Origin: Methanocella_A sp049676595
GTDB lineage: Archaea; Halobacteriota; Methanocellia; Methanocellales; Methanocellaceae
Assembly (NCBI RefSeq): GCF_049676595.1
Contig: NZ_CP187259.1
Location: 682,001 to 746,000 of the forward strand
Reading direction: 5' to 3'
Length of the DNA stretch: 64,000 nt
The notes beneath the pieces were generated by a model that was not told the origin of the DNA, searched no databases, and saw only the letters and a program-made list of their open reading frames with translations. The translations under genes were made by a program, and so were the position numbers. Position 1 is the stretch's first letter; every line of letters begins with the position of its first letter. Below, one piece after another: positions 24,135-32,446 of the stretch.

Positions 24135-25322
24135 TTAAAGCGTCAGTTCACCGACGACTCTGGCAACCCGGTCGACCTGTTCCTTCGTGATCACGAACGG
24201 CGGCACCATTCTGATAACAGTGTCAGATGCCACGTTGATGAGTACGCCCTTCTCGCGGGCCGGCGCGACGAGGGAGTTTCCGTCCTTCTTGAGCTGGACG
24301 CCGATCATGAGGCCGAGGCCTCTGACGTGATCGACGAAGTCCTGCTTGCAGTGAGCGGTGAGTTGTTTGCGCATGTACTCTCCCATCTCCACGGAGCGCT
24401 CGATTAGGTGCTCCTCTTCCATGGCCTGGATGGTGCCCAGCGCTGCAGCGCAGGCCAGGGGACTGCCGCCGAAGGTGGAGGCATGATCGCCTTTACCGAA
24501 CGCCTTAGCCATCTCGTCGGTCGCCATCATGACGCCCATGGGGAAGCCGCCTGCGATACCCTTGGCCACGCACATAATGTCGGGCTGCACGTCGAAGTGG
24601 TCCTTGCCGAACCACTTGCCGGTCCTGCCCATGCCGGTCTGGACCTCGTCGAAGATGAGGACAACTCCTGCCCTGTCGCAGATCTTCTTGACTTCCTTCA
24701 GATAGTCCTTGTTGGGGATGTTGACTCCGCCCTCGCCCTGCACGGGCTCGAGGATGACAGCTGCGGTATCGGAGTCCATCGTATCCTTGATAGCGTCTGC
24801 ATCTCCGTAGGGGACGAACTTGGCGCCGGGGACAAGGGGCTCGAAAGGCTTCCTGTACTTGTCCTTGTGGGTAATGCTTAAAGCGCCCATGGTCCTGCCG
24901 TGGAAGCAGTGCTCGGCTGCAATGAAACCTCTGTTGCCGGTTTCCTTTCGGGCGAGCTTCAGGGCTGCCTCGATGGATTCGGTGCCCGAGTTGGCGAAGA
25001 AGACTTTGTCCATGCCCGACAGCTTCGCCAGTTTTTCGGCGAGTGCCGGCTGCAGGTCATTGTAATACAGGTTAGAAGTGTGTATCAGCCGCTCCACCTG
25101 CTCCTTGATGGAGGCGACTACGCGCGGGTGGCAGTGGCCCACATTGTTGACCGCGATGCCTGCGACACAGTCGATGTATTCGCGGCCGTCCGCGTCCCAC
25201 ACAAGGGCACCCTGGCCCCTGGTGATCACAATGGGCTGGCGCCCGTAGGTCTGGAAGACATATTTAGAGTCTTTCGAGACGGCTTCCTCCCCGGAAGCCC
25301 TGCCAAGTATCTTATTACTCAT
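24135..25322 (-). CDS. argD: acetylornithine aminotransferase-like, copy 1
   Basis: The protein has 395 residues. PLP-site motifs are GTESIEAALKLARKETGNRG, FDEVQTGMGRTGKWFGKDH and MCVAKGIAGGFPMG (catalytic Lys). It is the more conventional copy, since it keeps GMGRTG. The expected reaction is N-acetylglutamate semialdehyde to acetylornithine, but 4-aminobutyrate aminotransferases look alike. A repeat hairpin (25368-25411) lies upstream, between it and guaAb. Confidence 0.8.
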   Translation of the reverse strand: MSNKILGRASGEEAVSKDSKYVFQTYGRQPIVITRGQGALVWDADGREYIDCVAGIAVNNVGHCHPRVVASIKEQVERLIHTSNLYYNDLQPALAEKLAKLSGMDKVFFANSGTESIEAALKLARKETGNRGFIAAEHCFHGRTMGALSITHKDKYRKPFEPLVPGAKFVPYGDADAIKDTMDSDTAAVILEPVQGEGGVNIPNKDYLKEVKKICDRAGVVLIFDEVQTGMGRTGKWFGKDHFDVQPDIMCVAKGIAGGFPMGVMMATDEMAKAFGKGDHASTFGGSPLACAAALGTIQAMEEEHLIERSVEMGEYMRKQLTAHCKQDFVDHVRGLGLMIGVQLKKDGNSLVAPAREKGVLINVASDTVIRMVPPFVITKEQVDRVARVVGELTL

Positions 25323-25367
25323 TGTCGGTTCACTCTTTTACTATGTGAATTGATAATAGTGAAGTGC

Positions 25368-25411
25368 GAACGCTGTTCCATGCCAATGTCTATAGGCACA
25401 GTGCAGCGTTC
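25368..25411. repeat. imperfect GAACGCTG hairpin
   Basis: GAACGCTGTTCCATGCC and GGCACAGTGCAGCGTTC form an imperfect inverted repeat of about 17 bp arms with a 10-base centre. Its ends match those of the larger element at 26571-26737. Confidence 0.6.
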
Positions 25412-25433
25412 CGGCTATCATTCTCCTCTCTAC

Positions 25434-26351
25434 TTACTCAAACTCTATAGTCGCGGGCGGCTTGGGTGTAATATCGTACACCACTCTGGCCACCGAGGGG
25501 ATCTCGGACGTAATTCTGGATGAGATCTTATTAAGCGTCTCCCATGGTAATTCCATGTGATTAGCTGTCATGGCGTCTCTCGATTCCACCGCTCTTACGG
25601 CGATGATCCAGCCGTGGCAGCGGTTGTCGCCCTTGACGCCGGTGCCCTTCTCCAGTAACGCGGCCAGGCACTGCCAGGGCTTATACTGGTGTACGAGCTC
25701 CTGCTCGACGATTGCGTTAGCTTCCCTGACGACGGCAACTTTCTCCTTCGTCACTTCGCCGATGACCCTGACGGACAGGCCCGGGCCGGGGAAAGGCATG
25801 CGCTCCGAGATCTCCTCGGGCAGCGGCAGCGCCCTGGCCACGTCCCTGACTTCGTCCTTGTACAGGTCCTGCAGCGGCTCGATAATACCCTTGAAATCGG
25901 TGACCGAGGGCAGCCCGCCTACGTTGTGATGGGACTTGATGCCTCCCTCCGACTCGATCCGGTCGGGGTAGATGGTACCCTGGATGAGGTAGTCCACCTC
26001 GAGGCCTTTGACGACGTCTTCGAACACTCTGATGAACATCTCGCCCACAATCTTTCTCTTGGCCTCGGGGTCAGTGACACCCTTGAGGGCAGCGAAGAAC
26101 CTGTCACTGGCGTCTGCCACGTGCGGGTTCATGAACTTGAAGATCTCCCTGATGCGGTCGGTCTCTCCCTTCCTCATCAGCCCGGTGTCCACGTACACCG
26201 GAATCAGGCGGTCGCCCAGCGCCCGGTGCGCTAAGATGGCGCACACGGAGCTGTCTACTCCGCCGGACAGCGCTATCAGCGCCTTGCCGTTTCCTACCTG
26301 AGATTTTATGCTCGCGATGGCCTCATCGATAAATGCGTTCGCGTCCACCAT
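25434..26351 (-). CDS. guaAb: GMP synthase subunit B (PP-ATPase)
   Basis: The subunit adenylates XMP and aminates it to GMP using ammonia from a separate glutaminase subunit, the split arrangement typical of archaea. The 305-residue protein has the PP-loop LIALSGGVDSSVCAILAHRA and the family motifs RMPFPGPGLSVRVIGE and KPWQCLAALLEKGTGVKG. A TATA-like TTTAAATA (26389-26398, minus strand) is about 40 bases upstream. The glutaminase subunit is not in this window. Confidence 0.93.
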   Translation of the reverse strand: MVDANAFIDEAIASIKSQVGNGKALIALSGGVDSSVCAILAHRALGDRLIPVYVDTGLMRKGETDRIREIFKFMNPHVADASDRFFAALKGVTDPEAKRKIVGEMFIRVFEDVVKGLEVDYLIQGTIYPDRIESEGGIKSHHNVGGLPSVTDFKGIIEPLQDLYKDEVRDVARALPLPEEISERMPFPGPGLSVRVIGEVTKEKVAVVREANAIVEQELVHQYKPWQCLAALLEKGTGVKGDNRCHGWIIAVRAVESRDAMTANHMELPWETLNKISSRITSEIPSVARVVYDITPKPPATIEFE

Positions 26352-26570
26352 GATTATGCTCCGTTTGATTGCTGAAATTAGGACGTTCAGTATTTAAAGG
26401 TATCTGCGTGCGGGCAGAGGCGCTAAGGCCTGCGACGCACTTTAAAAACAGGGCATGGCGCCCGGCCGTAAGACCATCTAAGAATATTGTGATTGTGCAA
26501 AACGGTGCAAGAACAATACAACGCTGCGCTGTACGTTTCTGATTGCTTATGTGGCGTGTGATAGCAATCC

Positions 26571-26737
26571 GAACGCTGCGCTGTGCCAGATCACAGATTA
26601 CGACAGATTGCACGGATTACACAGATGGCTATTGAATAAAAAGGATAGTACTACAATCGTTTACTTTCTAATCGATTAGCGTCTGTGTAATCTGTTAAAT
26701 CTGTCGTAATCTGTGATCCTGGCACAGCGCAGCGTTC
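26571..26737. repeat. long inverted repeat, about 56-bp arms
   Basis: The gene-free interval 26352-26767 holds a left arm (26571-26625: GAACGCTGCGCTGTGCC ... GATTACACAGA) and its near-perfect inverse (26682-26737), around a 56-base AT-rich centre. A further half copy (ACGCTGCGCTGTAC) lies at 26520-26533. The arms carry the CAGATTACGACAGATT type words seen in many prokaryotic dispersed repeats. No gene in it. Confidence 0.8.
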
Positions 26738-26767
26738 GTGTACGTTCACGAGCACAGAGACAACCTT

Positions 26768-27328
26768 TCACTTCACGATCTTGATCAGGGCATTCAGTAT
26801 TCTCATCACCCGCCCGACCTTCTGCTTCGTCTCCTCGACGACGTACGGCATCGCAGCCTTCGACTTTACTCTGGCAGCGAACTGCCCGGCGCTCTGGAAA
26901 TACGCGCCCTTCTGCACGTCATCCATACGTAGGACCAGATTGTCGATGTACCTCATACCTTTCTTTTCGAGCACCTTGCGAATGCGGCCGGTTACCTGAT
27001 CGCCGCCGGTGCTGCCCATGGTCACTGCCACGGCCAGCTTCTTGCCCTCGACATTTTTCAGGTCGGCCATGTACCGGTTGACGGCTCCGGGGGGCATCCT
27101 CGCCCACGAAGGGCAGCAGAGAATTAGCATGTCGTAGTCTTTCAGGTCTGTCCTGCACGGCTTGATGGCGGTCTTCCACCGCAGCATGGCCAGCAGTCCG
27201 CTGAAGATGAAGCCGTGAGCTTTCCTGTCCTCGATCCTGGTGAGATCGGCCCCTGTCGACTCTTTGATTGCGTTAGCCAGCTTCAGCGTATTGAACGTTT
27301 TCGAGTAAACAGCCACCAGTACTCTCAT
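26768..27328 (-). CDS. flavodoxin-domain protein
   Basis: The 186-residue protein begins MRVLVAVYSKTFNTLKLANA (FMN phosphate loop position, with SKTFNT) and contains YDMLILCCPSWARMPPGAVN and VAVTMGSTGGDQVTGRIRKV, in flavodoxin order. It is longer than free flavodoxins by a basic helical C-terminus, so it may be a flavodoxin-like oxidoreductase. Single gene behind the long inverted repeat. Confidence 0.75.
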   Translation of the reverse strand: MRVLVAVYSKTFNTLKLANAIKESTGADLTRIEDRKAHGFIFSGLLAMLRWKTAIKPCRTDLKDYDMLILCCPSWARMPPGAVNRYMADLKNVEGKKLAVAVTMGSTGGDQVTGRIRKVLEKKGMRYIDNLVLRMDDVQKGAYFQSAGQFAARVKSKAAMPYVVEETKQKVGRVMRILNALIKIVK

Positions 27329-27370
27329 ATATACCCCAGGATGATTTTACCGCCGGAGATATAAAAGGCT

Positions 27371-27871
27371 GTGGTCCCCACGACTGAGAAGAAACGGCAG
27401 GTGCAATCTAAACTTGGAGTTCTCGGCAGCGAGCCAGATTTCTACACCGTGGGCTACGAGCGCCTGAGCCTGGAAGACCTGTTTCTACTGCTCAAAGATA
27501 ACGGCGTACGTTGCCTCGTAGACGTCAGGGAGGCGCCGTGGTCCCAGGTGCCGGACTACCGGAAAGCAACGCTGGAGGAAAAGTTGCCGGAGCTCAGCCG
27601 CTTTTACGAATACGAGATCAAATACGTATCGATGCCATCGGTGGGCAACGTGTTCAGGAAGAATGATCTGTCTGATCTGGAGATCAACGAAAGCTACCGC
27701 CAGCATATCGTCCGGAAAGAGGCAGAGCTTGAGACGTTGCATGGCCTTATCACTAAAAGCAAAACTGCGCTCATGTGCTACGAGGCAGACCCGGACAGCT
27801 GTCACCGATCAGTACTTGCCTCGGTGCTCGCCTCTAAGTACGGGCTCACATACTGCGACTTGCGCCTGTGA
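27371..27871 (+). CDS. DUF488 family protein
   Basis: The 166-residue protein has DUF488 signatures: FYTVGYERLSLEDLFLLLKD near the N-terminus, CLVDVREAPWSQVPDYRKAT, and at the C-terminus ALMCYEADPDSCHRSVLASV (Cys and CHR). The function of the family is unknown. No ATG is available near the start, so GTG 27371 is used. The 3' end overlaps the convergent winged-helix gene by 70 bases. Confidence 0.8.
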   Translation: MVPTTEKKRQVQSKLGVLGSEPDFYTVGYERLSLEDLFLLLKDNGVRCLVDVREAPWSQVPDYRKATLEEKLPELSRFYEYEIKYVSMPSVGNVFRKNDLSDLEINESYRQHIVRKEAELETLHGLITKSKTALMCYEADPDSCHRSVLASVLASKYGLTYCDLRL

Positions 27872-28224
27872 ATCCAGAATTCTATCAGGTTCCCTTTCAT
27901 TCCAGCCTTTTTACGTGTCTCATACTGGATGGCTATTTGAGCCACTTGACGGCCGAAAGACGTGATCTGATATGTAATTTTTCTTTCGGCACCCAGGACG
28001 CTTACCATCCCAAGGCTGGCCAGCGATATGTCTGTCCGGTAATCAGTTCGGTTACCGTCCAGGGCTCCATATACCTGCGGATAGCTGATGCCTGATTGTT
28101 TGCTCAGGGACGTTCTGGTGAATGCAGACTGGCTGTTCCCGTTCAGGAAAATGAGGACATTCAGGCGGCTATCGCTTCTCGAAAGCGATTCTATTGCACG
28201 CCAGAGCCTGGTGTCTTCGTCCAT
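27802..28224 (-). CDS. winged-helix regulator, copy 2
   Basis: This 140-residue protein (start MDEDTRLWRAIESLSRSDSR) has a winged-helix core, RTSLSKQSGISYPQVYGALD, followed by a wing with SLASLGMVSVLGAERKITYQ. It resembles the next gene upstream in layout (FLNGNSQSAFT versus FLASHPKDEFN). ATG 28224 is behind GAGTGG. The last about 23 residues overlap the DUF488 gene on the other strand, so the C-terminus may be the result of a moved stop codon. Confidence 0.65.
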   Translation of the reverse strand: MDEDTRLWRAIESLSRSDSRLNVLIFLNGNSQSAFTRTSLSKQSGISYPQVYGALDGNRTDYRTDISLASLGMVSVLGAERKITYQITSFGRQVAQIAIQYETRKKAGMKGNLIEFWIHRRKSQYVSPYLEASTEASTDR

Positions 28225-28229
28225 ATGAG

Positions 28230-28601
28230 TTACCACTCTACCCTGGCTCTGATGACGCTGTTTCCGTTTTCCTCGATGCAGACAAACGATAGCTTTACTG
28301 TGTTGTCGAGGCTGTCACGTCTTACTCTCTCGGCGAACTCTATGCCCGCGGGTGTAATCCGGTAGAAGCTTATCCCCGGTTCTTTTTCTGTTTGCGTTGC
28401 AAGGCCGAGGCTGACCAGGGAGAGCGCCTTGTTGTATCTTTTCCCGTATCCTCTCAGCGCACCTATCACATTCTCGTACGACGATCGTATTCTCTGTGCG
28501 ATTTCCATGGCGTTGAATTCATCTTTCGGGTGGCTGGCGAGGAAGACGAGGACTTTGAAGCGGACCATGCTCTTGATAATCGCCGACATAATTTGGTCCA
28601 T
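28230..28601 (-). CDS. winged-helix regulator, copy 1
   Basis: The protein has 123 residues from MDQIMSAIIKSMVRFKVLVF. The winged helix is FNAMEIAQRIRSSYENVIGA, followed by SLVSLGLATQTEKEPGISFY and an RITPAGIEFAERV helix. A leaderless GTG start at 28628 is possible. Its promoter (TATA about 28652-28660, minus strand) is preceded by a motif shared with the surface protein promoter at about 47350-47385. Confidence 0.7.
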   Translation of the reverse strand: MDQIMSAIIKSMVRFKVLVFLASHPKDEFNAMEIAQRIRSSYENVIGALRGYGKRYNKALSLVSLGLATQTEKEPGISFYRITPAGIEFAERVRRDSLDNTVKLSFVCIEENGNSVIRARVEW

Positions 28602-28650
28602 TTTCAGTTTTCTCTCCGTGAATACCACCTAACGGAGTAAAGAGGTATTA

Positions 28651-28686
28651 TTATATAAGGGCTCTGTCACATTCGGTTAATTATAG
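28651..28686 (-). promoter_or_regulatory. promoter with shared GTTAATT...TGTCACA box, site A
   Basis: On the plus strand the order is TATATAAGGGCT, then TGTCACATTCGGTTAATTA. Almost the same string occurs at 47350-47384. On the minus strand the box lies just upstream of the BRE/TATA of the winged-helix gene. An inverted repeat, GGTTAA/TTAACC, overlaps its distal edge. Confidence 0.5.
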
Positions 28687-28756
28687 TTAACCTGGATATT
28701 TATATATTAACTAAAAGTCGATAACTGAAGTATTTATTTGGATTTTTTACAACTTT

Positions 28757-28850
28757 ACCTACTATTGTAGGTTTCGAGGGTTTATATAATAAGGGGTTAT
28801 TCATTTCTCATGGGCATGCAATCATTCGCATAAATCGACATGCCCATGAG
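28757..28850 (+). promoter_or_regulatory. promoter and two inverted repeats before the small secreted protein
   Basis: ACCTAC-TATT-GTAGGT (28757-28772) lies directly before TTTATATAAT (28781-28790, TATA). In the leader, CTCATGGGCATG (28807-28818) and CATGCCCATGAG (28839-28850) are perfect 12-bp arms with a 20-base spacer, ending before the AGGAGG ribosome binding site of the gene at 28874. The first could be an operator, the second a leader hairpin. Confidence 0.6.
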
Positions 28851-28873
28851 CTCCAAATAGGAGGATAGAAAGT

Positions 28874-29299
28874 ATGAAACATAAGTATATGATACCTTTG
28901 GTATTGTGCGGTCTGATGATCGCAATGGTGGCACCTGCGCTTGCGAGCGATGTGTCAATATATGATGCGCAATCTCGTCTTAAGGCGGATAATACTGCCG
29001 ATTGGATTTCCACATATGGCTATCAGTCTGTATCCATAAACACTGGGGACTATCTTACATGGTATGATTTCAAGCACCACTACTGCTCGTACGCGCCCAG
29101 CCAAAGTGCAGTAACTTACATTAAATATAATAATAACAAGTATACGACTGCAGCGACCCCCACCTTAAATTACATGGATAGTTATGGCCAAGGCGTGTCT
29201 TGGCAAATGTGGTATAAAGGTATAGACGTAGTAAGGAATCATACCTACATGGGTAATAATAAAGTAACAAGTGATATGACTACACACATTAATATTTAA
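28874..29299 (+). CDS. small secreted protein of unknown function
   Basis: The 141-residue precursor has a clear signal peptide (MKHKYMIPLVLCGLMIAMVA, cleavage likely after ALA near residue 24). The mature part of about 117 residues is rich in Tyr, Asn, Thr and Trp and contains one Cys (FKHHYCSYAPS). Ribosome binding site AGGAGG. It is followed by two ABC-2 permeases and an RCC1 protein in the same direction. The size and company vaguely recall secreted bacteriocin loci, but I see no firm family match. Confidence 0.7.
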   Translation: MKHKYMIPLVLCGLMIAMVAPALASDVSIYDAQSRLKADNTADWISTYGYQSVSINTGDYLTWYDFKHHYCSYAPSQSAVTYIKYNNNKYTTAATPTLNYMDSYGQGVSWQMWYKGIDVVRNHTYMGNNKVTSDMTTHINI

Positions 29300-29325
29300 A
29301 TATTTTTTTATTTTTTGGTGTTTGT

Positions 29326-30153
29326 ATGTATAACCTATTTCCGATTGTGGGGAAAGATTTCTCTGAATTAATTGGTAACCGCAGTGTAGTTGTAGTTATA
29401 TTTTTATTTATTTGTTTTGTTATTTTTACATCAATTTATTCTAACGAATTAATTATTTCATCAACTTCAAGAGAAGATGTTTTACAAATTTTATTATATC
29501 AGCTATCGTATGCAATTATGTCGTATGGGAGTATTATCGCAGTATTAATCGGATTTTTCTCAATGTCTAATGAAAAAATTGGCAAGGCAATGAACACTTT
29601 AGTTACTAAACCCGTATATCGTGATACAATTATAAACGGAAAAATATTAACGTGTTGTTTATTTCTCACGATTATTTTATCGTTCGCAGTCGCTATATAT
29701 ACTGCAGTTATAGTTATACTGGGCGGCGAATTAGTTGGTAGTGTGTTATCGGATTTTCTTGTTCGATTACCGCTAGTTTTCTCAGTAGTATTTCTTGATG
29801 CTCTGTTTTATATGTCCCTATCTATCCTACTATCAATATTAATTACGAGGACAGGGGTAGGGCTACTTTCTACAATGGTTCTGTTTATCTTTTTAGATGT
29901 GATCGAGCCTTCCGTCAGTTTTGCAGCTAATATCGCCACAATTCTTGGTAGTAATGATCTCTATTACTATCTCAGCCATCTCTCACCATCTTCAACACTA
30001 TATACTTTGATTTTAAATGGATTATTTGATCCTTCTGTTAGCCAGGAAAGCGTTTTATTATCTTGTTATGGAGATATTGTAAAAATTATTCTATTTATAG
30101 TTATACTACTGTTTCTATGTTATAGTTCGTTTATCCGGAGGGACATTGTATGA
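29326..30153 (+). CDS. ABC-2 type permease, subunit 1
   Basis: The 275-residue protein has six hydrophobic spans (about 20-37, 68-88, 108-135, 145-170, 178-200 and 250-268). GKAMNTLVTKPVYRDTIING between spans 2 and 3 is the ABC-2 pattern (xxTxPVxRxxIxxGK). Its codon use is strongly AT-rich, unlike the genes outside 28.9-31 kb. The next permease overlaps by 4 bases. No ATP-binding subunit is encoded nearby. Confidence 0.8.
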   Translation: MYNLFPIVGKDFSELIGNRSVVVVIFLFICFVIFTSIYSNELIISSTSREDVLQILLYQLSYAIMSYGSIIAVLIGFFSMSNEKIGKAMNTLVTKPVYRDTIINGKILTCCLFLTIILSFAVAIYTAVIVILGGELVGSVLSDFLVRLPLVFSVVFLDALFYMSLSILLSILITRTGVGLLSTMVLFIFLDVIEPSVSFAANIATILGSNDLYYYLSHLSPSSTLYTLILNGLFDPSVSQESVLLSCYGDIVKIILFIVILLFLCYSSFIRRDIV

Positions 30154-30956
30154 GAACTATTATACTAATCGCGAAATCGCAGATGCTGGATATGCTTCGA
30201 GAGCATCTGGTTCTTTGCATTATCGGTTTAATCGCGATTATTATTATTCTCAATGCGGCCGCAAACGCAATTATGATCCCGGAAATAGACATACATGTTG
30301 ACGATGGCAATGATCATTTTTTCTCAGTTGGTATGAGCAACCCGCTTTTTGAAACATCGGTATTATTATCCATTCTTTCAATGTTCATTGGGTTATCTAT
30401 AACTACCGAAGATCGTGCATACGGGACTTTGAGGGTACTGATTACTAAACCGCTTTACCGTAGAGATGTTTTGGTAGGAAAATTTATTGGTTTATCTTTC
30501 CTGCTATTATTAATAATACTCTCTTTGATACTGCTTTGTGTATCAACACAAATACTGCTGTACCGTGCCCCATATTCTACTGAGGACTTGATATTAAGAA
30601 TATCCTCGTATGTCTTTGTCCTGTTTTTAAGTTGCGAACTGACTCTGAGCATTTCTATCTTACTGGGTGTTGTTTTTAAAAAATTCCTTTCTGTTTTATT
30701 GTTTGCGGGCGCCTTTATTGGCCTTGAATGGTACTTTATTCCTCCAGAATCACTACAAGGTATCGTACGCTATGTTATACCAAAACAATTATACATTACA
30801 ATACTTGAAGCAGATGGCCAGGCATCAATATTTGAGACAGTATCCTCATTCGGAACCTGGCTTAATGGCTCACTTCCCCTCATCGTCCTGATGATCGCGG
30901 AGATACTACTTGTGATGTTGATCTCCACATGGGTATTTACTAAAGATGATGAATGA
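30150..30956 (+). CDS. ABC-2 type permease, subunit 2
   Basis: The 268-residue protein has six spans and the matching loop YGTLRVLITKPLYRRDVLVG. It is a distant paralogue of the preceding gene and probably forms a heterodimer with it. It starts within the stop of subunit 1 and ends within the start of the RCC1 gene (ATGA), so the three are translationally coupled. Exporters of this type need an ATPase partner, which must be encoded elsewhere or be lost. Confidence 0.8.
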   Translation: MRTIILIAKSQMLDMLREHLVLCIIGLIAIIIILNAAANAIMIPEIDIHVDDGNDHFFSVGMSNPLFETSVLLSILSMFIGLSITTEDRAYGTLRVLITKPLYRRDVLVGKFIGLSFLLLLIILSLILLCVSTQILLYRAPYSTEDLILRISSYVFVLFLSCELTLSISILLGVVFKKFLSVLLFAGAFIGLEWYFIPPESLQGIVRYVIPKQLYITILEADGQASIFETVSSFGTWLNGSLPLIVLMIAEILLVMLISTWVFTKDDE

Positions 30957-32374
30957 TTTTTAGAGGTATGGGTTTGAATAAATTTCTTAAAACAAACTGG
31001 AAATTATGTGTGTGTTTCCTGTTACTTTTGTTCGGGTTTTTTAATGTTAGTATATTAGAGTGTACGGCTGCTTTCACTGAAAACGCATCTTCGATTTGCG
31101 CAAGCGATCTCCATGAACTCGTATTGCTCTCGAACGGTACCGTATGGGCCTGGGGGTCTAATAGTTGCGGAGAATGTGGACAGGAAATCAGCGAAGATAA
31201 CTCTGACTTTTCTTCGCCCAAAATGGTAAACAGCTTGTCAGATATTAGAGAAGTATCCACTGGACTCTTTGCATCCTTCGCATTAGCGAATGATGGTACT
31301 GTATGGTCATGGGGCAGCAATATTGCCGGCCAGCTCGGCAGAGGTTTTCAAGTTACATATTCTACTTCAGATTATCGCTGGAAACCTGAACCGATACCAG
31401 GGTTATCGAACGTCATTGCCATAGCCTCGTCTCCTCAGGGCTTTGCACTGGCTTTAAAGGATGATGGTACGGTTTGGGCCTGGGGCTATAACAATTTCGG
31501 GCAACTTGGAAACGGCGCTGTGCCCATCGGGGAATATGCAATATCTCCAGTCCAGGTCGAAGGCTTGGGTGATGTGAAGAGCATCGCGGCAGGCTACAAG
31601 AATGCATTCGCTGTGAAGAATGATGGCACCGTCTGGGCATGGGGCAGTGCTAGTTCTGTTTTTCCGGTCAACGATGGCAACAAAGCTGGAATTGCACGGT
31701 TGCCTCAGATCGTTCCAGATATCACTGACGTAAAATCCATGGCGATTGACGACGGCTACGCGCTCTTATTAAAGAACGATGGTACGGTTTGGGCCTGGGG
31801 TAGCGATTGGAGGGGGGCGCTTGGCATAAACTCTTCCAAATCCAACACGCCGGATAACGTCATCACCTCCACACCAATTCAGGTTCCTGGGTTGTCTGAT
31901 GTGGTAGCCATTGACGTGAGCAATGGTCACTCCGTAGCTCTTTGCAGGGATGGTAGTGTGTGGTCCTGGGGTGCGAATTATGGCGGCCAGCTGGGCGATG
32001 GTTCGATCGAGGATAGAAATAAGCCATGGCGTATACCTGTCAAGAATATCGTGTTGATCAGTGGTTCCTATATGGTCGATAGCGAGGGAAATATCTATAA
32101 GTGCGATAAGAATGGTGTATCGAGGCTCGACTTTAAATTTAATTCAGGCAATGAGGGACCGCAGCAATCCATGAATAGTACTGAAGAGACGCCTGCTATT
32201 TCAGAGCAGCCAGTATCAACTGAGCAGGCTGATCTGTTTCCTTCAGAGCAGGCCAATAGTACACCTGGCAGCAGTTCGCCGTTACCCGGGGGAAACTCGA
32301 TCCTGATGATCGGCGTGGTACTGTTTACGGTTATCCTTTTAGGCCTCATTGTGTACCTGGTGGTCAGGAAATGA
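30953..32374 (+). CDS. membrane-anchored RCC1-repeat propeller protein
   Basis: The protein has 473 residues with a signal peptide or anchor (about 15-40, LCVCFLLLLFGFFNVSI). Six or more RCC1-type blades follow, each with GTVWAWGSN and a GQLG-like turn (SNGTVWAWGSNSCGECGQE, NDGTVWSWGSNIAGQLGRG). A Ser/Glu-rich stretch leads to a C-terminal span (ILMIGVVLFTVILLGLIVYL). The propeller would lie outside the cell. It overlaps the permease stop by 4 bases. GC content rises through this gene. It may be a binding or maturation partner of the cassette. Confidence 0.85.
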   Translation: MIFRGMGLNKFLKTNWKLCVCFLLLLFGFFNVSILECTAAFTENASSICASDLHELVLLSNGTVWAWGSNSCGECGQEISEDNSDFSSPKMVNSLSDIREVSTGLFASFALANDGTVWSWGSNIAGQLGRGFQVTYSTSDYRWKPEPIPGLSNVIAIASSPQGFALALKDDGTVWAWGYNNFGQLGNGAVPIGEYAISPVQVEGLGDVKSIAAGYKNAFAVKNDGTVWAWGSASSVFPVNDGNKAGIARLPQIVPDITDVKSMAIDDGYALLLKNDGTVWAWGSDWRGALGINSSKSNTPDNVITSTPIQVPGLSDVVAIDVSNGHSVALCRDGSVWSWGANYGGQLGDGSIEDRNKPWRIPVKNIVLISGSYMVDSEGNIYKCDKNGVSRLDFKFNSGNEGPQQSMNSTEETPAISEQPVSTEQADLFPSEQANSTPGSSSPLPGGNSILMIGVVLFTVILLGLIVYLVVRK

Positions 32375-32446
32375 TCTATCAGGCAAACTTGCGATCTGTA
32401 ATAATAACTGGAAACATGAGCTGTCTGACCGGGTGATCATAGGCAA

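Noticed and set aside
28874..29299. Lactococcin-972-type bacteriocin
   Set aside because: Secretion, size and a Tyr/Asn-rich composition are suggestive, but the conserved Trp and His pattern cannot be aligned with confidence.
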